A stretch of DNA of 64,000 nucleotides from Stenopsyche tienmushanensis. Taxonomy: Eukaryota > Arthropoda > Insecta > Trichoptera > Stenopsychidae. This document shows, piece by piece, positions 20,850 to 33,995 of the stretch. The notes under the pieces were generated by a model. The model was given only the letters and a program-made list of their open reading frames with translations, was not told the origin of the DNA and searched no databases. Made by a program: the position numbers and the translations under genes. Location: positions 18,830 through 82,829 of the forward strand of contig WACJ01000470.1 of NCBI GenBank assembly GCA_008973525.1. Direction: 5' to 3'. How positions within the stretch are numbered: position 1 is the first letter of the stretch; each line of letters starts with the position of its first letter.

Positions 20850-23567
20850 TGAATTTGTTGAGGATATTGCATAAAATTTCACATATATTACAACTTACAA
20901 TTTAATTATAATAAGAGAATTCTAATAAATTCTTTCGCTATTTGGTAGTAAGATCAAAGTAAATTTATTAGCCCTTTTTTGTGATGAATTGTGATGAAAT
21001 GTAGCAAAAGATTCCCCTTAATCCCTTAAAAAAATGGTTGGTTCATACAAAAACCGATTTTCGGTTTTCAGTTTTCGAACAAAACCGGTTTCCACCGGTT
21101 TTCGGTTTTAAGAAAGATATGAAATATAAAATTAAAATAACGGATATATGCAATTTATTTGATTTTTTTTAATTGCAAAAAGCGTTACATCTCATTTATT
21201 TATAAATGTGAGTACAAAAAGGGAACGCACCCTAAAAAATAATTATATTTTAAAATATTTTATACGCACCGATTATATCATTGTTCTTAATTTGGTTTAC
21301 AAGAAATTCTCAAGTCAACAAGTGCTATCGCATGGCGTTAAAGGAAAGCCCTGGACAGATTTGATGAATGAAATAAATCGACGTGTGACTGAAGAGAATT
21401 CTGGAATATATCTATAGGACTTTTATGCAAGGAATGTACAGGAAGGGAATCGGAGAGAGTATCGGAATACTGTCTATAAACGACACGAGGCTAAACAAAA
21501 ATGACACCATGCAGATATCATTTTCAATGACGATCAATGCATCGATTCAAACAATATGAATGGATTGAAAAGAAATACTGTCTAAACGAAATTAGAGTAG
21601 GTCACATAAAAATGACATTTAAAAGAGGAAATCTATGATCTTAATAACGCACATATCAATGTCAAATGGATCAGTGTCTTTGATGTGATGATTCAGGATT
21701 TAAATACATAACATGGTAATAGTGAATGATATTGATAAAGAATTTTTTTAAATACAAAATTAATCGTAGGGTGTAATTTTTGCCTAAAAATCGCCCTAAT
21801 ACCGGTAAATGATGCAGTGGACTTCCCTTACTTGAGAAGCTAGTTATTTTCCTTTCTTCTGAAAACCCGATTTTGACCCAAGATTTTGACCATTCGTGCA
21901 AACCCCAGACACGCTTTTCCACTGTAATCCTCCAGCCTCAAAAAACTTGTTTATCTTCTCCATAATATCTTCAATTTTTGTAGTAGTTTTAAGTCTACTA
22001 CAATAGCCGGAAATGTTTCGCTTTTCGTGACGTTCAAGCTAATTTGCCCTATTAAAAATTGATTATATTTAATGATTTTCAATAAATATTGGGATAACAT
22101 TGAGATTGATTTATTCTAGCTTTATTTTGTAATATGTTCCGTTTGATATTTGTAAAATTCATTTTTATTTTTTGATGACATTTTTCTCAAATCTTAACAA
22201 ATTTCTTCAAACTGTCACGGTATTGTTCGCTTAGGTACAGTGTTTTCGGTCGGCACTACAAATGTTAATATCGCGCTTAAATATAGAGTGCAGCTTTTAA
22301 ATATCACGAAACAGCTGACTATGTAATTTAAAAATAAATTTTGTATTGTTGATGTATGTTGAAGACAATGCACAAAATTCACATTTAAATATCCAATGTT
22401 TCGCGATTAAATTGTATGATAAAACTCTAAAATATAATACATTTATCACAAAAGAAGTGATAATATAATAAATAAATGGTTAAAAGAAGAAGAAGCGCGT
22501 GACGGTATCGGAGCAAAGTGTGGCATAACGGTCGGTCGTACGCTTTGTGACGTTTGCAGGAGAGCAACCCGAAAAGTGGTGAGTGGCTGAATGGAAAGCT
22601 GGTAGCAACACGAGACGGGTGCCATAAATGGATCTCGGCCAATTTGCCCGCGCGCGCCAATCGTGGGCGTCTCACCAACATTTTCGCGCGGCTATTCTCA
22701 TTTACAATAATAATTTATTTATAAAATTGCCCGAACACATTCCGCAATATTCGATAAAGCTAGACTTCTCGAAGCGCGCAATCTCACACAGACCGGACTC
22801 CTTTCCCACGGATCTTGACATCATGCCAGAAACTCAGCATGAGCACATTCAAACGCCGGTTACATCTTCTCTTATTTTGTAATAAAATAACGCATTCATA
22901 TAAAATGAACAAAAAATGCCGAATGAATTATTTCCCCTTTATCTCCCCTTTTTGAAAATTACATCTGTATTTCGAAATGAACACTGGAACTACCGACAAC
23001 TAAACGAAGTCACCTCTACCAAAACCGGTCAAATTGACTGATTTTTACAAAAATCATCAAAACATGACTAATACTAATTTATTGAATTATTATTTTCTTT
23101 CATATACACATACTTACCATAAGTACCCAATATGACAACATTTATTTGAAAAATTGACCTCTGACGTTTTTACAATGAAACTTATATAGGCGTAGAAGGG
23201 CATATTGGTCTGAACGTCACGAAAAGTGAAACTACAACCTAAAGTTCATCGGAAAGAGAGGAAACATTGTTTGTAATGTCTCCGTGTTTATCGCATACAT
23301 CATTGACACGCTAAGCGCATGCGCCGCGCCTCCTCTACTGTATATGTGCGTGTCTATACGTAACATAAAGTAACCACTACACCACTAGTAAGCCTGTTAT
23401 ATTATATATTACACAATATACAGCGTAATCTTTTAGCTAATAATTTATTTTTACAATAAAAAGTTTCGCTTCTACCGTTCATTCAATTAATCGCATTTAA
23501 TTGTTTTGACATTATCTCGCATATTTTTTGTATACATATTCAGCTATTACTTCCTTATTTAAGATCC
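20850..23567. other. Noncoding stretch with one GC-rich patch
   Basis: Contains a repeated AACCGGTTT-type patch at 21,050-21,110 and a GC-rich block at 22,480-22,860 with open frames on both strands. No protein family is recognised. Confidence 0.3.
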
Positions 23568-23840
23568 AAATGCTGAAAAATATCTGAAGTGGTCATCTTC
23601 TTGATACTGATTTGACATTATGTTTCATTGCCATTTGGTCTGCGATGTATATGATAATTTTTAGTCTTATAAAATGCAATCGTTTCAGGTAAGCGTTTAT
23701 TACCTTTTTGAATTCTGACAGATTTATGTTTTAAATTCAATACAAAAAATATCTTCTTCGGCTTGCTTTAGTAAAATGTAGGAATAAACCCATTCGATAT
23801 ATAAAATAATGATGAAAAACGAGCCATTGCATGCCTTTTT
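23568..23840. repeat. Dispersed repeat, copy 1
   Basis: It shares with 27,004-27,200 the strings AATATCTGAAGTGGT, ATCTTCTTGAT, CTGATTTGAC and AATAAACCCATTCGAT in the same order. No coding motif is recognised. It is probably part of an unclassified transposon. Confidence 0.5.
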
Positions 23841-25711
23841 ATTGTACTGTGGTGATCAATATGTTTCTTTTTATATTAATTTAGTTGTAATATGTTATGG
23901 TTCTTCCTTTCATAGAACACGCTTAGATATGTTTCAGTAATACAAATTCACATAGAGGTTGTTATTGATAACACCAAAATTTTGCTTTAATTGTCAAATC
24001 GCTGCGACATTATATTCTTAAATCTTCGAATGCACTTTTTTTTAAAGGTATTTTGATTAAGCTAATGTGATGGATTTTCTCAGTGATATTTACATGGTAT
24101 AAACAATTTAGAGTTTAATGACTTCTTCACGCACAAGTGCTTGGTCGTTATCCTTCGTTTATGAGAATAAATGGTATATGGACTACTTTATAATTTTGAG
24201 AGCGTGATGACGCAGGCCAGTGTCGGCATATGAAGATTCACGGCCACTTGTCCACTATTTATACTTTTGAGACCATCACACATTTTCCACCATCGGCATG
24301 CACTGAAAGTTCCGAAACGCATGTTGATATCTCAAACTGATTCAAAATAAATTCAAAGTCTTCGTATGAATCCTCATCTACCTTTATTATCCAAATTTAA
24401 ACAGAAAATAACGAAAGATCGTGTTGTTTTCATTGCATGATCCATCTATCTTCTCTTTCTACCAGTTCAGTTATCGTATTCAACATGTTACATTTCTATT
24501 CCAACAAGCTATATAAATCACATTTCTCAAGCATCTGCTTGAACCTGTAAAGGAAAATCTCTCTTTGGAATGTCGGAATTTCCTTTGATTTTAAAAGAGC
24601 GTCATTCAGATCTCCTGCCAAATTGTTATACTTTAGCCTATTTATATCTAGCTGCAACTCCTCAAAGTCGATCCTTCTTGATACAAAATACAGTTGATGC
24701 TGTCCTTTTTGCTAATTTCGTTATATTTTGCTCGTTAAATCCGAGATTTCGATAGGGTGTGCACTCATCATAAACATGAAATATCTATATTTAAAATCAC
24801 CCTTTCGGATTATTTATTTCATGATTGCTCGCTAAAGCCGTTCTTGTAATAATTGGGCTCGATTATATGTAATTTCTCTTTAATTCTATATAAATATGTA
24901 ACTTCATGTATTTATATGGTAATCTATTGTTCTTAAGATGTTATCTTGTTTTTCATTAATTTATATTGTTTTACGATCAATTATTTGTGTGATTTTTTTA
25001 AATATTTTTGTCAATAAGATGATCTGGCCAGACCATTATTGTTTTGCAATGAGTTTTTTTAATAGTTGATATGTAGAGATCTTAAAAAATCTCCCTGAGT
25101 TTGTCCTTTTAAAAGTTCGGGATCCTTGTTTTGAGAAAAAATGATATTTCTATTTATGTACATAGAGCCAATAAAATAGGTTTGGCCAAATCTAGATATT
25201 TTTTTCATAGGATTTGTACAAGATATCACATTTTTCTTCATGTTCCTAGTAAGAAATCCTTTCTGCATCATATGTTCCTATAATCCTATATTTTTCTTTT
25301 GCCTGTGCTGCAGTAAATGTTTTCGAACCATATGTCGTACGATAGTTTGTTTACCTGTTTTATTGACGGGAGGATGTTAAACATTTCTAAATAATAATTC
25401 TTAATTATTTGGGCAATGATCAGATTCAGATACACTCGAGTAAAGTCTTTACTTTATTTTTTTGTTAAAGTAGATGGTTAATTTCAATCATGTGAAGTAT
25501 GCATAATGAAAATTGGAACATCTTAGAAGACCGTGGACGTGAAGTTAGCTAGTATTTACGAAGCAACATCGTAAAACGATCATATGAAATATTGAAAAAT
25601 CGAGTCATTGTTAAGAGAATATAGCCTTTGAAATAATAGTCGAGTGATTGTGTGCCAAAACCAACAGATGAAGGCTGTCATTGAATGCTATCCGAAAGAC
25701 AAAGCTCGATA

Positions 25712-26003
25712 AAGCGGTTCTTAAACTTATGTGTATCTATTGAATGATCCTATACATTAAACGTTCATAAATGTTCACATAAAAATTTTATGCAGAATAG
25801 AATTACATTTTGAAGGGCTTTATTTGCAATTAAGCAAAAGTTTTTGCAATTCAACAAAAGTGAGTTCACTTTTGTTGAATTGCAGTTTCGAATACGTATC
25901 GCATGGTAATTCCACGAAAATATCTTGTTCAAGTATAGATAATGTTTTTTTTTTTAATATCTTTGCGGTAATAGCTTCGCGGGCCCCAATTTAAGTACCG
26001 CTG
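25712..26003. mobile_element. hAT-type MITE with internal hairpin, about 290 bp
   Basis: The left end AAGCGGTTCTTAAACTT and the right end, read in reverse as CAGCGGTACTTAAATTGGGG, match the ends of the 9,465 MITE. Inside is a 38-bp near-perfect palindrome. Target duplications are no longer clear. Confidence 0.6.
25846..25883. repeat. 38-bp palindrome inside the hAT MITE
   Basis: Arms of 18 bp (GCAATTCAACAAAAGTGA and its exact reverse complement) are separated by GT. It would form a stable hairpin in single-stranded DNA or RNA. Confidence 0.8.
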
Positions 26004-26849
26004 TTCTAGATCATTAAAAATAATGATTCAATAGCAATATACAGAGAAAAGAAATGCAAAAATCGCCAAAATGGCCTTCAAGCTGCGTTACCTTGTCAAA
26101 TAACAGGCGAAGACAATTTTCAAACGATCTTTTAACAAGCACGTCTACATTTCAATGCCAAAATTTTATTTTAATAAACTGCTGATTCAAAATGGCTCTT
26201 TAAACTGTTGTCAATATCATACAAGTATAATATCTTAGCATATATACTGATCACGTATAATTAAATAAAGGAAAACGCAAAATTTCTGCGCATTTCCCCA
26301 AGAAATTCAGTAATTCGCGTGTATTCTGGTTAACGTTAGTGTTGAAAAACTAATAACCAAGTGTGAACGATCTCTATAAACACGAGAGTGTATTTATATT
26401 TCGTTGTGTAACATCTAGGAGATTTGTATTGTATCAAAGTGTTTGGTGTATAGTTTCCTGGAAAACGAAACTACAATATATTATTTCAGCAGTTTTACTT
26501 TCGAAATCATTCGTCATAATTTAACGACTTTCGTCGCTTTTATGCGCAACCAACTCAAACAAAAACGATTTGAGCTGAAATAAAGTACACAGTGACTCAA
26601 CAATGTTTCTTTTTATCTGATGTACCCTGAGTACTGATAATTTTAAAAGATACTTGGTGCCAGCTGCTTTCGATGAAACTAAACAAAAAATCTTCTCAAA
26701 TACAGGATCCACCTGATTTCCAACTTTAATCTAATGTAGCTGTTGAAAGTATTTATAAAAGAGTGTTCGTTTTGATTTAAAAGCCAATGCAATACATTGT
26801 TTACAAGATATTGGAAGAAGATAAAACACAATTTAATATTTTAATTAAT

Positions 26850-27000
26850 GATATACTTTCCTCCACTAACTACAATTTCTCGCCAACTCGGTAACTTTTT
26901 AATTCCATTGGTGTAGAAAGACACTGATGTTGATGGAAAAAAAACTTGAAAGACCATTTTGTAGATCCTGTTTAGAATTTTTTCCCAAATAAAAAAAATT
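26850..27000 (-). pseudogene. mariner transposase C-terminal fragment
   Basis: Minus-strand translation gives VSFYTNGIKKLPSWREIVVS then GGKY, matching the FYxxGIxKLPxRWxxVVxxxGxY end of mariner transposases. The preceding sequence (AAATTCTAAACAGGAT and on) also occurs in the mariner copy at 27.4 kb, so both belong to one family. No terminal repeat is seen. Confidence 0.65.
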
Positions 27001-27003
27001 GTA

Positions 27004-27200
27004 AAGCACGAAATATCTGAAGTGGTAATCTTCTTGATCCTGATTTGACGCTATATTTCTTTGCCATGTAGTCTGAAATTTCAGTTACACTTACTTTTGT
27101 AAATTATAAGAATAAACCCATTCGATGAATAAAACAATGGTGAAAAAACAAGTCAATATCCTTCTTTATGTTTAGTAGTTTCTTTGTAGTAGTGCCAAAC
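27004..27200. repeat. Dispersed repeat, copy 2
   Basis: The partner of 23,568-23,840, with the same ordered blocks including AATAAACCCATTCGAT. It lies between two mariner pieces, so it may be an insertion or an unrecognised part of that element. Confidence 0.45.
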
Positions 27201-27341
27201 AAAGTTCTTTTTTTTATAGTAATTTAGATGGCATCGTCATTACATTCATTGTATACGGTTTGATAAGTTTGAGTACTACAAATTCACTTAAGGGTAATGA
27301 TTTCACTACTTTTATAAATAAGAAACCCCATTTGCAATATA

Positions 27342-28011
27342 CCAGGTCAGTCCAAAAGTTCGTGCGCATTTTTAGGATTTTTTTAAATAGCGTAAATTAA
27401 ATACAATTACAACAAGACACTTGTTTTGAAGGAAAAAATAACTGAAAGTCCATTTTGTATATCCTGTTTAGAATTTAGCTTTTTTCAATAAATCACACCA
27501 TACACATCCCATCAAATACTTAAAAAAATAATTTTTATGTAAAGACACATTTGCTGTTGGAATTGGCTGGTTATCTTTATCTGTCCACTGTCATAAGACT
27601 GTTCCATGAGATAAATCCATCCTTTCTGCAGTCTGATCCACTGTTAATTGTGGTTCTGAATAAACAGGATTTTTAAGAACGTTGTTATCAAAATTAACAG
27701 GACATCCTGAACGGGGTTCATCATAAACGCTGTTTTCTTCAACTTTAACTTTTTTAAACCATTTCTTGGTAGTCTTGATAGTATTTTCGCCATGTACACC
27801 ATTCATTTTTAACAGATCTGGTAGATCCGCCACACGAAAATAAAAATATATAACATGGCACGTTCGTATTGATTATAAATATTCATTTTCTATGGGTACT
27901 AATATCCGTTCGATGTTTACGAAAATGGTGATAATCTAATGTTAAATTGTGTTTTATTTACACTATTTAAAAAAATCCCAAAAATGCGCACGAACTTTTG
28001 GACTGACCTGA
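27342..28011 (-). mobile_element. Internally deleted mariner element, 670 bp
   Basis: It is bounded by TA and by inverted ends CAGGTCAGTCCAAAAGTTCG and its complement, about 30 bp long. On the minus strand a frame (27833-27591) reads KKWFKKVKVEENSVYDEPRS, then GCPVNFDN and a second helix region QLTVDQTAERMDLSHGTV. This is the paired helix-turn-helix start of mariner transposase, with WFxxF, DEPRSGRP and SHxTV motifs. Intact mariners are about 1.3 kb; the catalytic core is missing here. Confidence 0.85.
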
Positions 28012-28655
28012 TAAATGGAAGAGAGTTTCAGAAAGCAACATTTGTCCAGCATGCACACGTTCATAAATAGACTCAATGCCGTCATCCAGGTCAAAGATGA
28101 ATATTGCTTAGATTGATTGATTATTTGACATGGAAATATTAAATAGTTTATAAACATTAATATTAAAGTATTATATAGCAAATTAAAATGATTTCATAAA
28201 TATTAGAGAATTATTAAATAATACATTCTGGCGTTTATTATTGCTTGGCATTGAAGATAATAACAAAATTTTGACCGATGTTTCTTTATTTGCTTCATCA
28301 TCAGCATTTCTGTGAATATATTTATTTGAAAATTATCTTTATGCTGTCATATTCTTTACCATGATTTTCTACAGAGTGTCTTTCGCCAGTAATTTTGATC
28401 GATCAACGTTAAATTGAGATTTGAAATAAGGATTCATGACGTAGTTTTGGTCTTATTTGTCGTTTTTATTAATCTTGTATTTAAGTTATGACGGAAAATA
28501 TTTTTGAAATACCCGGTGCAATGAAAATATTGATTGGCATCATTTTTCGATATGATTAAAGCGACACGTAGAAAAATATAAACACTGTGAGTGATTTCGA
28601 ACGATTCGAATGCCAAAAGTGTGATTCATTCCTGGCATGACACTCCAGATCCCAC

Positions 28656-28676
28656 GGATACCTGCAGCAGGTATCC
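28656..28676. repeat. 21-bp palindrome
   Basis: GGATACCTGC, one A, then GCAGGTATCC: 10-bp perfect arms, each holding CAGGTA or its complement, the core bound by Snail/ZEB-type factors. Function is unknown. Confidence 0.6.
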
Positions 28677-29509
28677 GAAATTAGAACGGCCAGATTTAAT
28701 TCATACATCATTGGAGATTTTCCGAATAATTTCCACATCGTGCTGCGTTCCTGGCATACTTAAAAGGCCATGAAAATTTTAAAACGTTTGAATTTATTCG
28801 TATGATATTGTGTTTTGGTCGCCGGACTGCAAAGGGTTAGTTCGTTGAACGTTTAATTTTGGCTCTTGTTGAAATACTTCGCGTTGAGTCATCCATTATT
28901 GTAGTTTGACAATATATCGATGCTATGCGCCTTGAAGATTTTTCTGCCCGTGTATTTTTAATTCATGTTTCACACAATCGGAACAAGGTCGATTTTACTG
29001 GATTCAAGGGGCAAGAAACGAAATCAATCTGATGTAAAAATTCACTCCCAATCCTTAGACGCTTTATGCTCCATAATTTGTAATGATTTCTTCATATTAC
29101 TCATAACTGTTATGTATCATTTTGAATCAATCTTAGTTAAGCTTTTACCTTTGTGTGGCCAATACATTAAAATTCTGATTGTTGTTGAATATAAATATCG
29201 AGAATATTCTTATTTTAGATCGATTTTAACTTAAAGACCTTTTTTATTAAATGCATCTATTGTGATGATTATCTTTATATTATGATTTTAATGTTTGCAT
29301 GAATTAATTGGCATATATTTGCGTACGAAATGTAAGCATGTCGACCTTAAAATGTACAATCCTTGCATACTGTTTTGCTGAAGTTTTTGTTTGTCTTGCT
29401 GCAAATTTTATCTGGTTTGTATAATTCCAGAATGGTAACAAATTGAAATGTAGTCATCAGTAATATAATCATCCCGATAGAATTCATCATAGAGTTACCC
29501 TCTGAACTA

Positions 29510-29899
29510 GAAATATTTTTTAAATTAAACTAAGTTTAAAATAAGTGTTAGTTTGTATAAAGAATTTAGAAGTTGGCTTTTCTCATTCGTTTGGACATTT
29601 TATTTGACTTTGGAAGCTCAGAACTAATTTTCTTTAAACCAAGTGCATACAATAATGATTTATTTATATTAAAAATGCATTGCAAAATATAAAACAGCTA
29701 TTTTCTTCTATTACGACCAAAGATAAAAAATATTATTACAGTTTAAGGGTGAAATTTTGGGTATTTTTTCCAAATGTTGAAAAAAAGTCTTTTTCGACAT
29801 GCCTGGCACTTAAGAAATAGGACTTTTATGGGAAACGTAGCAAATAGCCCCCTTAACCCCCAAAAAAAGTTTGTCGGTCCATGTGCAAAACACCCTGTA
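29510..29899 (-). mobile_element. End segment of the CACCCTGTA DDE transposon family
   Basis: It matches 20,460-20,847 and 39,000-39,286 along its length (ATTTAGAAGT, CATTCGTTTGGACATTTTAT, TGCATTGCAAAATATAAAA) and ends GTGCAAAACACCCTGTAG. Only one end of the element is recognisable. Confidence 0.55.
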
Positions 29900-32800
29900 G
29901 TTTATATCAATTTTTCAAATATGATTCCATGACGGTCTTTGGCTGTCTTTTATCCATTCGCTTTCCCATATGATCTGCTCACCATCATTTCTGGCCCTAC
30001 CCAACTAACTATGATTCATAACGAGGGTATGATGCGCTCGTGGCAAGTATCTAACTTGCGCCCCGCCATTTAAAAAAAAAGTTAAATAACACTATTATAA
30101 ATGCAATGTATTGCGAGTAAGTGATGAAATACTTTTATTTGAAAGGTCTCAGTCCAACTAATATTAAATCCGAGCGAGATTCTACTTTCGAGAAGTCTGC
30201 TCCTTCGTTTACAACAGTAAAATGTAGGGTGACAGAGTTTAAACGAAGCCGTACGAGTTGCTAAGGCGAACAGCACAGTGGCCAACCAAATGAGATAACC
30301 ACCCCATAAATGGTGATGGAAAACCATGAAATGGTATTGGATGACCGTCGACTGTAAGTGCGCTAGCTGGCAGACATGGTAGGCCTTTCAAAAAATGTCG
30401 TACATCGCATATTGACTTAAAATTTGGACATGAGAAAGCTGTGCGCAAGATGAGTGTCGCGTTTGCTTACAATGGAACAAAAACAGTGTCGTGATAATGT
30501 TTCAATCGAGTGTTTGGCGGTATTTCATAGCAATAATGCCGAGTTTTTGCATCAGAATATATTGATATCAGACAGTATATGTATCAGAATTTAACCTAAA
30601 ATTTACCACACAAATGCTATTATTATAGACCGTATATAAGACTCTTGTCATATAGCATTAAAAAAGTCACGAAGTCAATACGAAATATTCGTATGGCTTC
30701 CATGATTTAGGTAAAATAGCATCATTGGATGTAAGCAATCTTCATAGGATTTTTTAAGGATTAATAACTTTTGTGTGGTGGTTCCCATTTATCTTTCATA
30801 TACGATTAAATTAGGATAATATCGTTTGAATATTTTTTTTCAAAGTAGTAGAGTTGCAATGTTATCATAATTTTAGAATTATATTTTAATGATTGTGGAA
30901 AGTCAGTCACTCATAGATGAATCTACCTAATTTTGCCATGTTTTAGTATTTACTCTTTCAAATCCAAAAAAATAGGCTTAACAAAGAACAATTTTTCAAA
31001 TTTGTTGGTACAGTGATTTATTTCCATAATCTGACTTGAACCCAATTCTTTATAATAAGAGCAAAAAACTTATTTTTTATAAAAAGTAGTCAATAAAAAA
31101 TAAATTAAAATGTCGTTTAATGTATATAAATGTATTTTCAATTTGGATTTTAATATTTTTTTTACTCGGAGGCTGCTCTGTTTAATGTGCTATATTACCG
31201 ATGAACTCATTCTGGTTTCATATTAGTTTTATGAGTTTATGCTCTCAAGCCAAAAACATCTATAAATATCGATTCTAGAGGACAAAGAAAATGCTTCAGG
31301 AGCAGCCATTCACGTTTTATTACAGGCGATCTGATTTCGATTAGACAAACCAATTTATTCTTTGACTTTCCACGCCTGAATGAAAACAGACGCGTTGCAA
31401 TTAATGACAACCAAAAATAGTTACAGATATTTTCATGAAAATAATAAAAACAATATGATTACAATCCAAGCTTCCAGAGGACGAGTATAATTAGATATGA
31501 TGAATGAAGGAGTTTTCTGGGCAAACAGAGGTCGAATTTGCTCTTGCCAAAATGGATCCGCGTCTTTACGATATAGCTTAGAAGCCTATGACATCATTTA
31601 CCACCAGCCTTTGATATTGTACAATAACACATTTACGAGCCAAGATGGTTTATGAGATTTTCATCGCCGAATCGGCGGATGGAAACTTTCGTATAAGATT
31701 ATTTTTAGCCAGGACCAACAGAGCTTGTCCAAATAGAGGAAAACTTCGAGCGAATTCAACCAGCGCCATTTTCGACGCCGTCTAAACGATGACGGGCCAT
31801 TAATTTGCGCTTTCCGAGAATATTACGTCAAGAGATGAAAACATCATGAATGGACAACTTAAAATAAATGTTGGAATGCACTTTAGAAACATCAGGTTGA
31901 GTCACTGCTTTAAAAATGCATACAAATCTCATATAATTGGTTTGAAACTGGATTTAAAAATTACATGCCACTTTGTTTATTTTGAATTTTCTCCGCGTTG
32001 TTTTAATGAAATTCATATTATAAACACAAAGCATTGCCAAAATGATTCTCATAAATATTCCAAAATAGCTCGGTAAGTAAACCATAGTAGAAGTCGTACA
32101 TTTTGGCTTCATAAACAAAGTGTGTTTTCCTCCTCATCCATGACATCATTCAAAACATCGTATTTACACATGGCACCATTGAAAAGTAGAAACGAAAATA
32201 TTATTTTCAGCAATCGTCCAAGATGAGTCAATAACCTGAAAAATTGTCTAGACAGCAACTCCACCGATTATTTTTAAAAGCATGTATTAACCGTTTGCAC
32301 GTTTAAGTGCTAAAAGATTTAACCGATTGCGTACATGGTGATTTATAATGGCACCTGCTATTATTTTTTGTTTAGCTACGTATTGTCTGCTGTCGTGAAT
32401 TTGTTTAACAAAAATACATATATTTAAAATACGAGCCAATTTGGCAATGGATTCCTTGTTCGCATTCATCTCTTGTCTCATAATAACCGTTGAAGAATTT
32501 TAATAACACTAGAAAATATCATATTAAATAAATATGCCAAGGCTTTATTTATTGTTCTCATAGAAAAAACGCCAAGGTGATCTGTATATCCTTGGTAAAG
32601 GATAAAGTTAATGGTTCATGCAGAAAATTTGGTATACAAAGCACTAAACCATTCATCATATGAAAATGATCCCATAACGATATAATATATTTGAACCAAA
32701 TTAAATATTTATTCAAGCAACCTGCTGAAATAATATAATATGAATGAAAAGCTAGATTCATTAGAGATTTTAATAGTAGTGTTAATTGACCATTACATTT

Positions 32801-33984
32801 AGATTCATAGATCTTCCTGGGAGGTTTTTTTCATATATGAGATAATGGAAGACTAGATGCAAATCCAAAATTGCACATCATCTCATCCTCCGCAAACGAT
32901 TATAATGCTGAATTGCATTTAATATTTTTTGTTGTTATCGAAGCTTTAAATTTAAAAAATGTTAAATAGTACTGCAATTATTTGGACACCTGATCCGTTG
33001 ATAAATGGAGCCTGGATAAACTGGTACTTTTAGGCAGAGTGCCAACACGCAGAGGATGTTTTAAAATGAGGTAGCAAAAAACTCGAATGGTTTTCAAAAT
33101 ATTACATAATGATGTGCTGGAATAGAAGATTTTATTCCGCCCAGAATCAATCTTACAGGAGCAATAGTTATTTTATTTCCATCTAATCTAATTATTTTAT
33201 ATTTACATCCTGAATGTTACAATATAGTTAATGTTTTATAGTCTGTAAATCTACATTAGCGCTTTATGAATAAATAAGATTATCATTTTTGTATTTTTTT
33301 AAAATTCATTTATGAATTTACTGGAATTCGATTGACGATTTGAAAACTATCGGTTATGGTTATTGTAAAAATTGTTATAAAAGTGTTTGTAACTGGTGCC
33401 ATGACATTGTTAATTGAGTATTCAATATTAATTTGGTTCGTAATGAAACCTGTGAAATGTTTAAATAGTGGAAGATAAGACTGCTATTGCGAATAATTGG
33501 TCTTAAATTCATTCGGTCCTCGTGTAACACAAATATGGGCTTTCATGAAAATACCGTGTAATGTAAATTTGCGCTATGCGAGATTCAAAGTTCATACTCA
33601 ATAATGATAATGAAAAAAAAACTATTTTTGTGCGACTTTTTTTTGTGCGATTTCGAAGTTATGCGCTTTTTTTTAAAGCAATTTTTTCTTTTTTTAGATT
33701 TCATTAAGAGCACGTATCGAGATATTTTGGATAAGATTGGAAATAATTCATCAACATTAACCGAAATGTGGAAAAAATTATAATTTGAGACTGTGTAAAT
33801 CATATTGCATCTGCTATCGCTGAATTACGACCACGCCCTTTATTCTGGTTTAGATTTTTACATTTTTCCAATGTTTGTATAGTTATTTTAGTGACGCGAC
33901 AACTTGGCAGGTCCTACCATAATGAAATCTTTTAACGCGTTTTTCTCGAAACTGCTTTTTTCAACACTCGAGTTTCAATTAATT
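29900..33984. other. Noncoding stretch with a GC-richer block at 30.0-30.45 kb
   Basis: The block holds overlapping minus-strand frames (30327-30082 begins MVFHHHLWGGYLIWLATVLF). The rest is AT-rich and unrecognised. Confidence 0.3.
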
Positions 33985-33995
33985 AATTAACTTCA

